A stretch of DNA of 64,000 bases from Rhinopomastus cyanomelas (lineage: Eukaryota; Chordata; Aves; Bucerotiformes; Rhinopomastidae): assembly GCA_013400115.1 (NCBI GenBank), contig VXBP01005608.1, positions 104,022-168,021 of the forward strand. Direction: 5' to 3'. Below the pieces are notes generated by a model, which was not told where the DNA came from, made no database searches, and saw only the letters and a list, made by a program, of their open reading frames with translations. The position numbers were made by a program, and so were the translations under genes. Shown here piece after piece: positions 47,513-58,283 of the stretch; position 1 is the stretch's first letter, and every line of letters begins with the position of its first letter.

Positions 47513-47710
47513 GAGTCTCCTCGCCATCTTTCCGCCCAGGGTTGTTGACTGAGGCAGGTGTGCTCGTTGCCTGAAGGTGATTGGTCAGGTTGTAATTTTC
47601 ATTGCAATCACCTGCTGGAGTGGGGGAAGAAAAGAGAGAGGAGCCAGCNGGTAGCAGTGATTATGATTTTTAAAAAAAAAACCCACCCCACCACAAAACA
47701 CCCAGCAATT
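47513..47710. other. Unexplained insert between two CR1 tails
   Basis: About 200 bases, more GC-rich than the surroundings, lie between two CR1 tails of the same orientation. It contains a 9-bp inverted repeat, AGGTGATTG (47575-47583) and CAATCACCT (47605-47613), a purine-rich GGGGAAGAAAAGAGAGAGG, an undetermined base at 47649 and an A-rich stretch (about 47670-47680). I do not recognise the family; it may be part of an LTR or transduced host DNA. Confidence 0.5.
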
Positions 47711-47815
47711 TACATCTAGGTGATGCTGCTCTAGCAGGGGGATTGGACTGGATGATCTTCTGAGGTCCCTTCCAATCCCTAATACTCTGTAATTCTGTAT
47801 GATTCTATGATTCTA
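47711..47815 (+). mobile_element. CR1 3' tail, second of a pair
   Basis: CATCTAGGTGATGCTGCTCT, then GGGGGATTGGACTGGATGAT, CTTCTGAGGTCCC and ATGATTCTATGATTCT are the last ~100 bases of a CR1. The same CTTCTGAGGT..CCTTCCAATCCC phrase closes the copy ending at 47512, so both have closely related tails. Confidence 0.9.
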
Positions 47816-49083
47816 AGAGGTGTCTGACATAATTTAATGGAAGACAGAGAATTCAGAGTTGATGCTTGTCCTGTTTGAAATACATGAACAAAAAAAATCT
47901 TGTTTGAGAGTGAGTTTAATTTCTTTACATTTTTATTTCATATATTTTTAAGAGGGAAGTGTATACTTCCTAATGGAGATGGATTTTCTGTAACTATTTC
48001 TGATTTACTACACAGTGATTTCTTTTTTATAGCGGTTGTCATATGAAATATTTTAAGCTGTTTTAAAGCAGCACATACTGTGAATTTAAAGGAATTCTTT
48101 AATTTGGGGATAGCTTAAAATACACAAGTATTGTTGACTTGTCAATCAATGCCAGACTTGATTGTCTAATTGTCTTAATTATCTGAGGCTCAGCTTCAGG
48201 ACAGATATTTTGTAGGGAAAGGAGAAGAATAAGTTGTCTTTGCAGATGGATATTTCCATTTCTTTCTGGTGATGCCAATGCCTGTTAACAGAGGTTGGCA
48301 AATAGACATTCAGAGGGATTTTAAACTTGTTTTTTCACAGTGATGTGAGTGATAGTAGTTTGTTCATGATTCCTTAACTTGAGTTTGATGTGTAAGAGAT
48401 TTCCAAGTGATTCTCCATGCCCACTCTGGGATTTTTATTTTCTAATTTCTGTTAGTATTAGTTTCACTCATTCCACTGTGGCCACAGTTAATAGGGAATT
48501 ATGGTTAAGTAATTATCCTAGAGAACAAGTACTTATGGTGGGTAGGTTATAAGTGGGAATAATGACGGATGGAGAAGAGCAATTCTGGCAGTGCTTGTGG
48601 GTGTCAACGTGTTAGCACAATGTAATGGTTTCAGGACACTTGGGAAGCATTTAGTTTGCCATATGGCTGCTTCAAATGGGAAAATAAGAAAAGAAGCCTG
48701 TATTTTCCAGCAATCACTCATTCTGAGTCTGTTTGCATTCAGCCTAACCAACTAGATGACTGGAATCTGTGTGCTAATAAATAATTTTTCTACATTAATG
48801 TATCCCAGTATTAACTCCTGTCTTCAGGACAGCCTTAGCTGTATCTCTGCTCTGACAGTGCTGAGTTGCTTACCATATCTCACACTTAAGTGTTAACGGG
48901 AATCATGGAGTAAATGTTCATTATTTCCTGTGTTTTGTTGGTTGTACATAAAAATTTGTCCCCTAGTGTTTGCTGTTACCCTGGCACTTCAGTTACAACA
49001 CCTCTGTGATGTACAAGTTTCACTACTGTTAAAAGATAAAGGTTTTTCAAATTTACTTAACCTACTGGATACCTGCTACACAA
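47816..49083. other. Unannotated AT-rich DNA
   Basis: Nothing recognisable. Confidence 0.55.
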
Positions 49084-49139
49084 CCCCCCCCCCCCCCCCC
49101 CCCCCCCCCCACCCCCCCCCCCCCCCCCCCCCCCACCCC
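49084..49139. repeat. Long poly-C tract
   Basis: C27, A, C23, A, C4: an almost pure C homopolymer. The opposite strand is poly-G and could form G-quadruplexes, the C strand an i-motif. The length is probably unreliable in the assembly. The proline-rich frame across it is an artefact of the repeat. Confidence 0.95.
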
Positions 49140-49610
49140 AGGGTTTTCACCTTCATGCCACTTTCTTATATAGTAGTTGGTTACTGGGCCCAAAACAATT
49201 TGGAACAAGAGTGATGCCACTTAAGCTGCAGGATGTCCTCAATGCCCCAGACGTCCTCTTTGGTGAACAGAAGCAGAGAGATCACTCGTAGTAGAAAGGA
49301 GTTTGGATATCTGGTAGCCGTGTTCCCAAAAAGGTTACCGGGTGAGGAAGCTGTATTTTATAGCAGTGTTTCTAGAGTGCTTGCTTGTTAGGGGTTGTCC
49401 TAGCCTCCAGCCCTGGATCTGTCATTGGTGCTACTTTTTATCCACGTCTTCCTGTGCTAAGCACTCTTTTCCTAAATGAATATCTGTATAATCATCCTTT
49501 CTCTGGTCTCCGTCCTCTCTCTCCTCCTTTCAGTAAAATAAACAGCTTTAATGGGAGGATTGGAGAAAGAAGTGGTAGAACAGCTCATATGTTTTTTCCT
49601 GTGGTGTATG
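49140..49610. other. Unannotated spacer
   Basis: No gene or repeat recognised between the poly-C tract and the SINE-like element. Confidence 0.5.
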
Positions 49611-49714
49611 TCACAGAATCACAGAATGCTAGAGGTTGGAAGGGACCTCAAAAGATCACCTAAGTCCAACCCCACCTGCTGGAGCAGGGTAAGCCTACAA
49701 TACTGTCTCAAGAT

Positions 49715-49787
49715 GTCCTACATGGGGCTCAGACCCATGACCCTAGGGATTCAGAGTCCCATGCTCTACCAACTGAGCCAACCAGAC
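49715..49787 (-). pseudogene. tRNA-Lys-like pseudogene (head of the SINE-like element)
   Basis: Read on the minus strand, the A box TGGCTCAGTTGG (49769-49780) matches the polymerase III consensus. It is followed by TAGAGCATGGGACTCTGAA, ATCCC and a variable loop. The B box GGGTCTGAGCCCC (49724-49736) replaces GGTTCGAGCCCC. The best match known to me is tRNA-Lys(CTT), whose anticodon arm is GGGACTCTTAATCCC. Here the anticodon triplet is CTG (49752-49754). Most differences are CpG to TpG or CpA changes, typical of methylated repeats. The acceptor ends GTCTGGT and GTAGGAC still pair in part. The damaged T loop and acceptor make a working tRNA unlikely. Confidence 0.78.
49769..49780 (-). promoter_or_regulatory. 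Polymerase III A box in the tRNA-like head
   Basis: TGGCTCAGTTGG agrees with the TRGCNNAGYNGG internal promoter consensus of tRNA genes. The B box at 49724-49736 is damaged, so present activity is doubtful. Confidence 0.65.
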
Positions 49788-52390
49788 CTAGCAATGTAAG
49801 ATATGAGTGTCATTAGAAGAACACAAGCAAGATCAGAAAATTCCAAGATAATATAGCTATGTTGGTGACTTTCACAGTGTTTAGGTTAAGATGTCAAAAT
49901 CTCCTTCAAATTACACCTCAGAGACCTGAATTTGAGACTGTGCATGTCTGTGGGGGTAGAAGGTATTTTGTCTTGTTAAAACAAAACAAAAATTCAGTGT
50001 AAAATATTCATTTATTAAAAATCCATCAGCTTACATATAATTGCATTTAAGGGCAAAAATTTCTGATGCTAGGTTCCTGATCTTTTTCAATCTTATCTTT
50101 AATCCGTGAGGCCCACGAGCAATGTCAGGAGGAAATAGGACGCCATTCTGATTTTTATGACTTTGTTAACCTGAAAGAGCCAGGTGAGGTCTCCATTCAC
50201 TTAGTAGAACACAGAGTCTTGTGTAACATTTTGGGTGGAGCAGCTGTTGTTTAGCCCTGATGCTGCCTGCTGCTGGCTCATGTTTGGCAGCTTTGGACAC
50301 TGTGTACAACAAACCTGTATAAGCTCACAATATGCAGTACAGAGATACCTTAAGAGCCAGCATGATAATAAAAAATAAGAGAGACCATAAGGATTGAGAG
50401 TATTTGGTGTGTTTGGAAGCCAGTCCACTCTTGTTTCCATTTCTGTCTGTAGATTGAATTTAGATATTCATATATGAAAATTGGGAAGCATTTTTATCTT
50501 CTAAGCCTGCACTGTGAGATGAAAGGTTTTTCTTTAGAGGACTATTTTTTGCTGTCCTGCTGCTTTTTAAATAAAAACAACTCTTTTCAGTTTATTTGGT
50601 TTTTTTCCCTTTGATTCCTTCTAACAGAAGATGCCTCTGTCACACTGACTACCTGTACAATACTTGTTTGTTGTGAAAGATAGCGGTCTCTTGGGTTGCA
50701 CATCAATCATGTCAGGCAGAGATGGGATCAGGAGATGACACACATCTGTCAGAACATAGACTCTGTACATATTGAAACCAAGTCAGCTGCAGCGTGATCT
50801 GTGTATGTCCATTACCCCAGAATTAACATTGGTACCCAGCAGTATCTAATCACACTGCAACCCACATCGCCGTGGGTTGCTTCTTGGTGGTGAGGTCTCC
50901 TTTCTTTGTTGTGAAGTCAAACAGAAAACAACAGACTGGCTTAAAATTGATCATTGCTGCTCTGGAAACAGTTGTTTAACTCCTTCAAAGTCTGTTTACG
51001 TTTGACATTTCTGGAGCAGTGTCCTTTTGAGATAGATAATCTTTTTGTAGATCTTCAAACTGGAACTCGAGGCAAATTCAAAAGATCGCAGCTCTTATCA
51101 GGGAACTTTGAAAACAGGATTACTCTGCTTTGGTCTGAAGTTACAGTCCTGCATTTTTGAATACTCTGAGGTGACTTTATAGTTTCACATCAGTGGGAGC
51201 TGTGTGGCTCAGGCTCTGCATGTGTTTTTGAAATTGTATAGCCTTAAATCCATGGCTTCTGCAGCTATGTAGTGAGCCATGCCAAGCAGGGCACTGAAAT
51301 CTATTGGTTCTTTCATGATCTTGAAATTCTGAAACAATTCAAGTGTTCCTAGAATTGCACTTTCTGTGCTTAATATCTCTATTTGGATGATTGTGGTAAT
51401 GAACGTATTGCAGAGTGAGAGATTCTGCGGCTGAGCCCAGAATGCATGTCACTAAGTTCATTCAATTTTAATTTGGGCACTCTGGATTTCATCTGCTTGT
51501 TCTATTTGCACAGGAATGGAAAGTAGGCATTTATTCTTACACCGCTTTTCCTGAGGCTGCTGCTGCTTGGTTTCCAATAAGAGTGTTAGAGAAAATGCTA
51601 AGTAAATACAGACTTAATGGGGCTTTCAAGAGCCTTGTAAAGAGCATATTTTCTTACTAATTGCCAACTTTTCAGGTGCATCTTAGCCACAAATAACTTG
51701 GGAACTACAGTGAAACTCCTTGTTTGTGTTTTATTCTGCTACTAACCACAAAATTATTGGCCAATTGCTTGGACTGCAACGTTCTTGTTGTCTCGCTGTC
51801 CTTCCACAAAGACGGCACCGTTCCAGCTCAGTTCATTTGCTTGGACAGTCTTTCCTTTAATGTGCTCAGTCTGTACTTGTGAAGGTCACTGAGAACTATT
51901 TGTCTTGGACCAATTTGCTGTTCCCTTGCTCTAGAAAACAGCCTGGCCCTGGTGAAGGAATATCACCTCAGATACACAGTGCATGGGCTTCTGGGCAGGC
52001 TGTGGATAAACGCTAGGTCTGGGGCAGGCATCCAGGCTGTTTAATTCCATTCCCTTGTATAAAGAGCATTTCTCTCACCCTACAGATGATTCTGAGACTT
52101 TGGACATTGATTGTCAATAAAAAGAATGTAAACAGATGTCGGTGAATAGTGAATAGTTTCTAGCAGATCAATGGTTTTACTGGTTTACACCTCTAGAGCA
52201 GCCAGACCATGACGTTGAATTTATGGTGTTCCCACAAGGGCATGAATTTGTTTGTTTGAACAAGGACAGGAGTGTGTGCAAAGCAGCATTTCCAAAAAAA
52301 CTTTGCTGTGTCCAAGAAGACCAATAGATGATAGGGATGCTATGGGTTATCCCTCGACAGCTGTTACAGTTTGAAAATTACCCAAACTTT
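49788..52390. other. Unannotated AT-rich DNA
   Basis: Nothing recognisable. Confidence 0.55.
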
Positions 52391-53704
52391 CAGGGGTACA
52401 GACTTGTGCTTTCATGAAGAGAAATGTGTATTTCACCTTAAGAGAATTCTTCCAGTGCCGTGTCCTGGGAGAGCCAGACAAAGGTTAGACTATAAGAGAG
52501 GGTTGATTGCTCAGCCTGGCCCCTTTTTTTCTGGAAGCTTTGTCCCAGCGCACAGACACGAGGCTCAATCTTCCCTTGGATGGGATGGGACATGGCAGGA
52601 CCTGGAGCCATGGTTCTCAGCCCTGCTGGAGGAGGTGTCTGCCTCCAGGGCCCTTTCTGCTTGGGGTGGGGGAGCTGAGAATCAGACCCTGTGACCCATA
52701 CTGGCCTGGCCTGGCAAGCCCCAGTGCCAGCAGAGCCTGCCTGCAGACCATCTGTGCTGTGCAGGCAGAAAGCCCTTCAGCCCGGTCGCCTTCTGAAGCA
52801 GGCGGGTGCAGCAAGAGTCACCAGTGCCGATTCCTCCCCTCATGGAGCAAAGCAGTGGTGAGCTGAAATACTCCCCTTTCCCCTGTAAACGAAAGTGGGA
52901 TGAAAGGAGAGAAAAGAGACCCCTTGGAAGGGAACTCTCAGCCACATGTGCAGCAAGGGGCGGCCCCTGCAGACACAGCCATGCAGTCACTGCCATTGTG
53001 CACCAGCCACATGGTCGGCCACACAGCCGCTGCCATTTTGAGCCACGGATCAGCAGGAAGAGAAACTCTGTAGTTTCTGCAGCTGCCAAAAGCTAGGGAT
53101 GCTTGAGTATTGGGGAGAGAAGAAGCCACGGGAGAGGCATCTGAAAATTGCTTCATGCTTAGCTGAACAGTTTGTTCTGAAAGAAGCAGGAGGAGTCAAG
53201 AATCCTTAAACCTTTGGTAAGAAAAGAGAATGTTATTTTTTTAAAAGAATGTTTCTGCGTTGAGGGTGTAGTCCAGGCTCTGAGGAATCAGGCTTGTCCA
53301 ATCAGGATTCAGTTGGACAAGCTACACTGAAGAATTGAAGAGTTTGCCAGTCTAGAATGTCTGAGGGTTCAGCGTCTGCAGACCGTGTCGTATGACTCAT
53401 AGAGGACCGGACAAGTCTCTCAGAACAAAAGAAGAGAGGGTGGTCATACCCCTCTCTGCTTGGCCGACATGCTTTCCACAGGTCTCTAATGTAAAAACCC
53501 AAAGGTCAATATGGTGGTAATCTGCCGCTGTATTTCTCTCAGAATATGTGATGGTACTGTGACACAGTTTCTGGTCTGTATGCACTAACTTGCTTAACCT
53601 TTTTCTTCTTTCTGTATATGACTATAGATTTAATAAACTGCTTTCATTTTCTCTAAGATACCCATTGTCTGGCAAATTCTATCTGAGACTTTATCAAGAC
53701 CTAC
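52391..53704 (+). mobile_element. Putative solo LTR, diverged copy B of the 16-kb family
   Basis: This 1.3-kb unit matches the minus-strand unit at 15843-17257 in several blocks in the same order. These are GTGCTTTCATGAAGAG (52405 on), a GCCGCTGCCATTTTGAGCC to GGAAGAGAAACTCTG stretch (53026 on), GAATCCTTAAACCTTTGG, GACATGCTTTCC and AGGTCTCTAAT (53467 on), CTAACTTGCTTAACCTTTTT, TTAATAAACTG and TTGTCTGGCAAATTCTATC. It ends near AAGACCTA. CpGs are fewer than in copy A, so it is older. The tandem repeats of copy A are missing. No clear target duplication and no viral genes are visible, hence solo LTR is the favoured, not proven, reading. Confidence 0.58.
53632..53637 (+). promoter_or_regulatory. 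Candidate polyadenylation signal of LTR copy B
   Basis: AATAAA in the shared TTAATAAAC context, about 65 bases before the end of the unit, at the same relative place as in copy A. Confidence 0.5.
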
Positions 53705-56700
53705 CTTGTTTTCCTTCTGTTTACTTGTGGCTTGAATCTACCACAACAGGATTCTGTTTATTCCAGCTTGCAGAGTTAATCTGCTCTTTTAACCTTCTTC
53801 AGGCTGCTAATCCTTTAGGGCTTCGGAGCAGAGAAGCCCTTTATTACATTGAAAGTATAGATGAGTAATTTCACTATGAAACTGTGACTTCTGGGGGTTA
53901 TGTTGGGAAAAATGTAGCTTGCAATATTTTTAATCAAAGCAGAAAGCAAATACTCCAAATCTGTGTTTGATACTGCACGGAGAGGGGAAAGGGGATATCA
54001 GATGAAAGAAAAGAACCACAAATAGGGTACCCAGTAACTGTTAATTAGAGCAAAAGTATTAATTAAATGTTAAGTCTGCATAGTGCAAATTAAAATCTTT
54101 TACATATTTCTGTGTGGGGAATTTTGTGCATTGAGGACTTTTATAATAATCAAAATCTCAATAGATTCTTTTGAACATTTATTATAACTTGCAATCCATG
54201 GTGGCCAAGTGTCTGGCATCTCTTCAATTTAATAGAAAGAGATCTGGAGTGAATCTTGTGAGTCTGTTTTAGAAGAGACTACTAGAGCACTTTTTTTTGT
54301 TCTTCTCCAAAATGCTAGAAAAAGGAAATAATAAAAACATCATTACTTTTAAGTAGAAGCAAATGAATGTTTTGCCTACAGCAAGCAACTTTGCAAGCTT
54401 GTTAAATTATTTGCAGCTTCTACAATCAAAACAGGCTGCAGCTTTCCACACAGTGTTTGTTCTGGTCATACAGTAAAGAAAAGTTACTCCAAGAAACAGC
54501 TGAAATGCTGGAGTGACTTTTAACATCTTTATGCCAAGGTAGGGATACAGGACCTCTAGAAGAGCTTTCACAACTGCTTGGTCAAGGGAAACCTGTGTTT
54601 TCGTGAACCCTTTTGTGTTTTCTGCAGTTTTGTGTACATCAGTGTTGGTTTACGGCAGCACTGCTAACCCCCCAAGGCTTTCCATGTTTTAAACATCTTA
54701 AATTTGACTTCAATAAAACTTTTGAGATTATGTATACTAGGTTCTGCAAAGAAATCTTCCAGGTGTATCATTGTGCAATCCAGAGTTAGCCCCAAAGCCG
54801 GTCCTGATCCATCACAGTGTTTAGTTACAGTTTGACTTTATGGAAGTTGCTCTGTGCACTAGGAAAGAAATCTCCAGAGTTGTGGTGAGGCAGACAACCA
54901 GAGGAGAGCAAGGGAGCGCTCTACATCTGCAGAGCAGTGCTTGTTACTTGCCCTCATTTTTCTCCATCTCGCTTGGCCTGAGGGATGGACCAAGCTCTGC
55001 CTGTGGGCAGGAAATGGGGTCACTTTGTGTGGGATGGGGTCACTCTGTGGTGAATGGAGTCACTTAGTGTGGGAGGGGGTCACTGTGTGCAGCATAGAAA
55101 ACTTGCCCAGCCTTTGATGCTCTGCTGTACTGTGGCTTTTCCTCACCTTTGGTGCCAAGATGTGTTGGGCACGTTGCCGGAGCTGACACAAGAGTGTGAA
55201 ACACCTTCAGTGGGTTTAAGTGGGGTAACGTGAAATCTAACTTTGACAATCTGCTTTGCCAGGGTGAGACATTTTGTTCAATTAGTTTCTGCCTTTGATT
55301 TTGATAGGAGGGAATATTACTGTGTAAAGCAATTGAAGCTCTTCCTTTAGCGGCACTAACAAAATAAACTCCCTGCCTTTGAGTTGCAGCGTGAGTAAAT
55401 TCACCCATGCCCTCTAAGAGCCACCCAGGAGGGAGCTCAGGCTGGTAGGCTGCCTTCTCTTGTGATGATGCCTTCGAAGAAAAGATACCAGGAGGAGAGC
55501 TGCACAGAGGGTTAGGAGGAAGGGAGGTGTTTTCTTGCCTGGTGGGAGCTCTGGAGAGGCAGTTACTGCTGTTCCAGCACTTGTCTCATTCCACTGTGCT
55601 AGCAAGGGCTTTGGGTGAACTAAGGGCCATCATTTGGGACTCCTAGGCAGCTGAAAGGCTTTGAATAGAAAAGGGTATATTCTGTGTATGAAGGTTTTCT
55701 AACATCTTTTTGGTTGTTATCATTTCTGTTAAAGCCTTCCAGCCTGGATTTTGCTCATTACTGGGTTTTTTTGGTGGTATTTTTTTCTTTTTGTTTCTCA
55801 TTCCAAAACCTCGCTACTTTGATCTGCCCAGGACAAGAGGTCGAATTTTATTGAACTGAACTGTAGCATCTCAGGTTTTCACGCTATGAAGCTGCTTTCC
55901 AAAAATTGGTGTAAAACTGCAGGACTGTCTGGCCCATTTGAAAAATGTATCTGCTGGGCTATCTGTCGAATCCTTTCTACCGGATTTTCTCCTGTAGAAA
56001 ATCATTATTTCTTCAAATGACATTGAGGGAATGTTGGGTTTGACAGTGCCAAGTGCACTGCCCTGCCTTGTTGTTAAAAAGCACCTTGAGAAAAGCCATT
56101 GATCAAGAGGCAAGAGAAAAAGTTTTTAAAATATCTTTTTTTATATATTTCTTGTGAGCCTGTCTTCATTTTCCCTTCCTCCATGCGCTCTTCTTTTGCT
56201 CATTTTAGGATGGCTCTGGTCTTTCCTTGCACAAACTGAATGAAAACTGTTCTTGGAAGTGATAAATGTTCCTCTTCTGTCTTGAGAGAAGACTGCAGAA
56301 TTGTAATGCACAGTACAAGCTATTAAATATTAATTCACAAGAAATCAGCAGTGTGATCGAGAGATTACAATCAGCTTGAAAATCTTGCAGGGTAACCAGG
56401 GCTTGTTTGGGAATGAAAAGCAGTTGAAAGTACATTCAGAGTGTGCTTTCTAGTTGCTGTCTCGACTCTTCACATGACAGATACTTGGAAACACATTTCA
56501 TTTTACAGATGAAATCTATTGATTAGTGAAGAGTTACCTCTAAGACCTAGCATCAAAAAATGATGCTACAAGCTTTCTCCTTCAATGTTTTGGTTGGATA
56601 AGAAGCAAAACCTATAAAAATGTGACAGAACTTACAAATTATGCTACTTGACACTAATGAAGAGCCTTATTTAAGAAAAAGGTTGCATATAAAAATCCAT

Positions 56701-56974
56701 CATTAATGACTATTTTGTCTAGTGAGTAGCAAGATCATCTCCAGGCTAAATCTTGATAATCTTATTGTTTTTCTCACTCTACAAGACTGAGAGAGCAATA
56801 AACAGAGATTGCTGCCTTTTAAATGTCTGCTTCTTGTCTGAGGTTAGATTCCAGTGAATATATGTGAAAGCAAATTGCTGAATCTGAAGCTTTTCTTGAA
56901 TGTGTGGGAAAGACTCAACTGACTGAGGTATTTCTGCACGTTGTCTACAACACGCAAGAAGGGTTAAGGCTGTT
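53705..56974. other. Unannotated DNA with one minisatellite
   Basis: No gene recognised. The only structure seen is the 20-bp tandem repeat at 55016-55093, listed separately. Confidence 0.55.
55016..55093. repeat. 20-bp minisatellite, about four units
   Basis: Units begin GGGGTCAC or GGAGTCAC at 55016, 55036, 55056 and 55076, exactly 20 bases apart, with a TTTGTGTGGGAT-like remainder that varies between units. Confidence 0.9.
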
Positions 56975-58283
56975 CATAGGATCATAGGATGTTAGGGGTT
57001 GGAAGGGACCCAAGAGATCATCGAGTCCAACCCCCCTGCCGGAGCAGGGCAAAACTATCTAACACAGATCACAGAGGAACGCATCCAGGCGGGCCTTGAA
57101 AGTCCCCAGAGAAGGAGACTCCACGACCTCCCTGGGGAGTCTGTTCCAGTGCTCCGTGACCCTCACAGCAAAGAAGTTCCCCCTTGTGTTGAGGCGGAAC
57201 CTCCTCTGCTGCAACTTACACCCATTGCTCCTTGTCCTATCACAGGGAGCAAGTGAAAAGAGCCTGTCCCCCCCCTCCTGGCCAGCCTTCAGGTACTTAT
57301 AAACATTGATCAAATCTCCCCTAAGTCTTCTCTTCTCCAGACTAAAAAGCCCCAAGTCCCTCAGCCTCTCCTCATAAGCCATGCCCTCCTGTCCCCTAAT
57401 CATCCTCGTAGCCCTCCGCTGGACCCTCTCCAGTAGATCCTTGTCCCTCTTAAACTGGGGGGCCCAAAACTGAACACAGTACTCAAGATGAGGCCTCACC
57501 AGGGCAGAGTAGAGGGGGAGAAGAACTTCCCTCGATCTGCTGGACACACTCCTCCTAATACACCCCAGGATCCCATTGGCCTTCTTGGCCACCAGGGCAC
57601 ATTGCTGTGCCATGGTTAACCTGTTGTCCACCAGGACCCCCAGGTCCCTCTCCACAGGACTGCTTTCCAGTAGATCACCTCCCAGCCTGTACTGGTGGAG
57701 TTTGTTATTCCTCCCCAGATGCAGGACTCTGCACTTGTCCCTGTTGAACCTCATCTGGTTTCTCTGTGCCCAGCCCTCCAGTCTGTCCAGGTCTCTCTGG
57801 ATGGCAGCACAGCCCTCAGCCGTATCAGCCAAGCCTCCCAGCTTGGTGTCGTCGGCAAACTTGCTGAGCAGACACTCTGTGCCCTCATCAATGTCATTGA
57901 TGAAGATGTTGAACAAGACCGGTCCCAGCACCGATCCCTGGGGGACACCACTAGTCACAGCTCTCCAGCTGGACCTGGCACCATTGATCACCACCCTCTG
58001 AACTCTATCCTGCAACCAGTTCCTAACCCACCTCACTGTCTGCTCTTCCATCCCACACTTCCTCAGCTTGCTCACTAAAATTTCATGGGAGACAGCGTCA
58101 AAGGCCTTGCTAAGGTCAAGGTAGACCACATCCACTGGTTTCCCTGAATCTAACCATTCAGTTATTGCATTATAGAATGCTATCAGGTTAGTCAAGCAGG
58201 ACTTCCTTTTCATAAATCCGTGCTGACTACTCCTGATAACCTTCTTCTCTTCCAAATAACCTTCTTCTCTTCCTCCTTCTTCT
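56975..58283 (-). mobile_element. 5'-truncated CR1 LINE of a distinct subfamily, intact frame
   Basis: The inverted tail CATAGGATCATAGGATGTTA shows the octamer ATCCTATG instead of ATTCTATG, and protein and 3' UTR differ clearly from the other copies. The element is truncated in the RT domain at the EEKKVIRSSQHGF region. CTGTT at 56970-56974 and 58284-58288 is a good candidate target duplication. Next to the 5' end an 18-base phrase, ATAACCTTCTTCTCTTCC, occurs twice (58236-58253 and 58256-58273), probably a slippage product formed during insertion. Confidence 0.93.
57059..58270 (-). CDS. CR1 ORF2 fragment: reverse transcriptase and C-terminal domain
   Basis: The open frame continues upstream to 58456, but homology starts only near YLEEKKVIRSSQHGF, so the first ~66 codons are chance host sequence. 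From there about 400 residues read without a break. Motifs are YLDLSKAFDAVSH with the first catalytic Asp, GVPQGSVLGP, the catalytic FADDTKLGG, and then LERVQRRATRMIRG, EERLRDLGLFSLEKRRLRGDL and HWNRLPREVVESPSL, ending CDLC and TAG. Compared with the 1304-2764 protein it has many diagnostic changes (INDIDEGTECLLSKF for IDDLDEGLACTVSKF). The lack of any stop or frameshift argues for a recent insertion. Endonuclease and the first RT motifs are missing, so it is not autonomous. Confidence 0.9.
   Translation of the reverse strand, partial: REEGYLEEKKVIRSSQHGFMKRKSCLTNLIAFYNAITEWLDSGKPVDVVYLDLSKAFDAVSHEILVSKLRKCGMEEQTVRWVRNWLQDRVQRVVINGARSSWRAVTSGVPQGSVLGPVLFNIFINDIDEGTECLLSKFADDTKLGGLADTAEGCAAIQRDLDRLEGWAQRNQMRFNRDKCRVLHLGRNNKLHQYRLGGDLLESSPVERDLGVLVDNRLTMAQQCALVAKKANGILGCIRRSVSSRSREVLLPLYSALVRPHLEYCVQFWAPQFKRDKDLLERVQRRATRMIRGQEGMAYEERLRDLGLFSLEKRRLRGDLINVYKYLKAGQEGGDRLFSLAPCDRTRSNGCKLQQRRFRLNTRGNFFAVRVTEHWNRLPREVVESPSLGTFKARLDAFLCDLC

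Larger units (their letters stand above)
49611..49787 (-). mobile_element. SINE-like element: tRNA-Lys-derived head with CR1 tail
   Basis: On the minus strand this ~177-base unit has three parts: a complete tRNA-like head of 73 bases (49715-49787), a ~22-base middle, and a CR1 3' tail (49611-49692) with GATTCTGTGA at its end. tRNA-derived SINEs are transcribed by RNA polymerase III from the head and moved by the LINE whose tail they share, so this one would depend on CR1. Such CR1-mobilised tRNA SINEs are known from some birds (for example TguSINE1 of passerines). The middle is too short for much else. The only flanking match is ATGT, too weak to prove a target duplication. A one-off chimera of a tRNA and CR1 RNA is the alternative. 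Confidence 0.72.

Noticed and set aside
48930..49214. Proline/histidine-rich open frame
   Set aside because: It exists only because the poly-C tract contains no stop codon.
49715..49787. Functional tRNA-Gln(CTG) gene, from the anticodon triplet
   Set aside because: The body resembles tRNA-Lys, the T loop and acceptor are damaged by CpG decay, and a CR1 tail is attached, so it is a retroposed pseudogene.
52371..53096. Overlapping frames of 65-135 codons on both strands
   Set aside because: They lie within LTR copy B, conflict with each other and are not kept in copy A.
57576..58078. Open frames of 127-141 codons on the plus strand
   Set aside because: Antisense shadows of the CR1 reverse transcriptase encoded on the minus strand.
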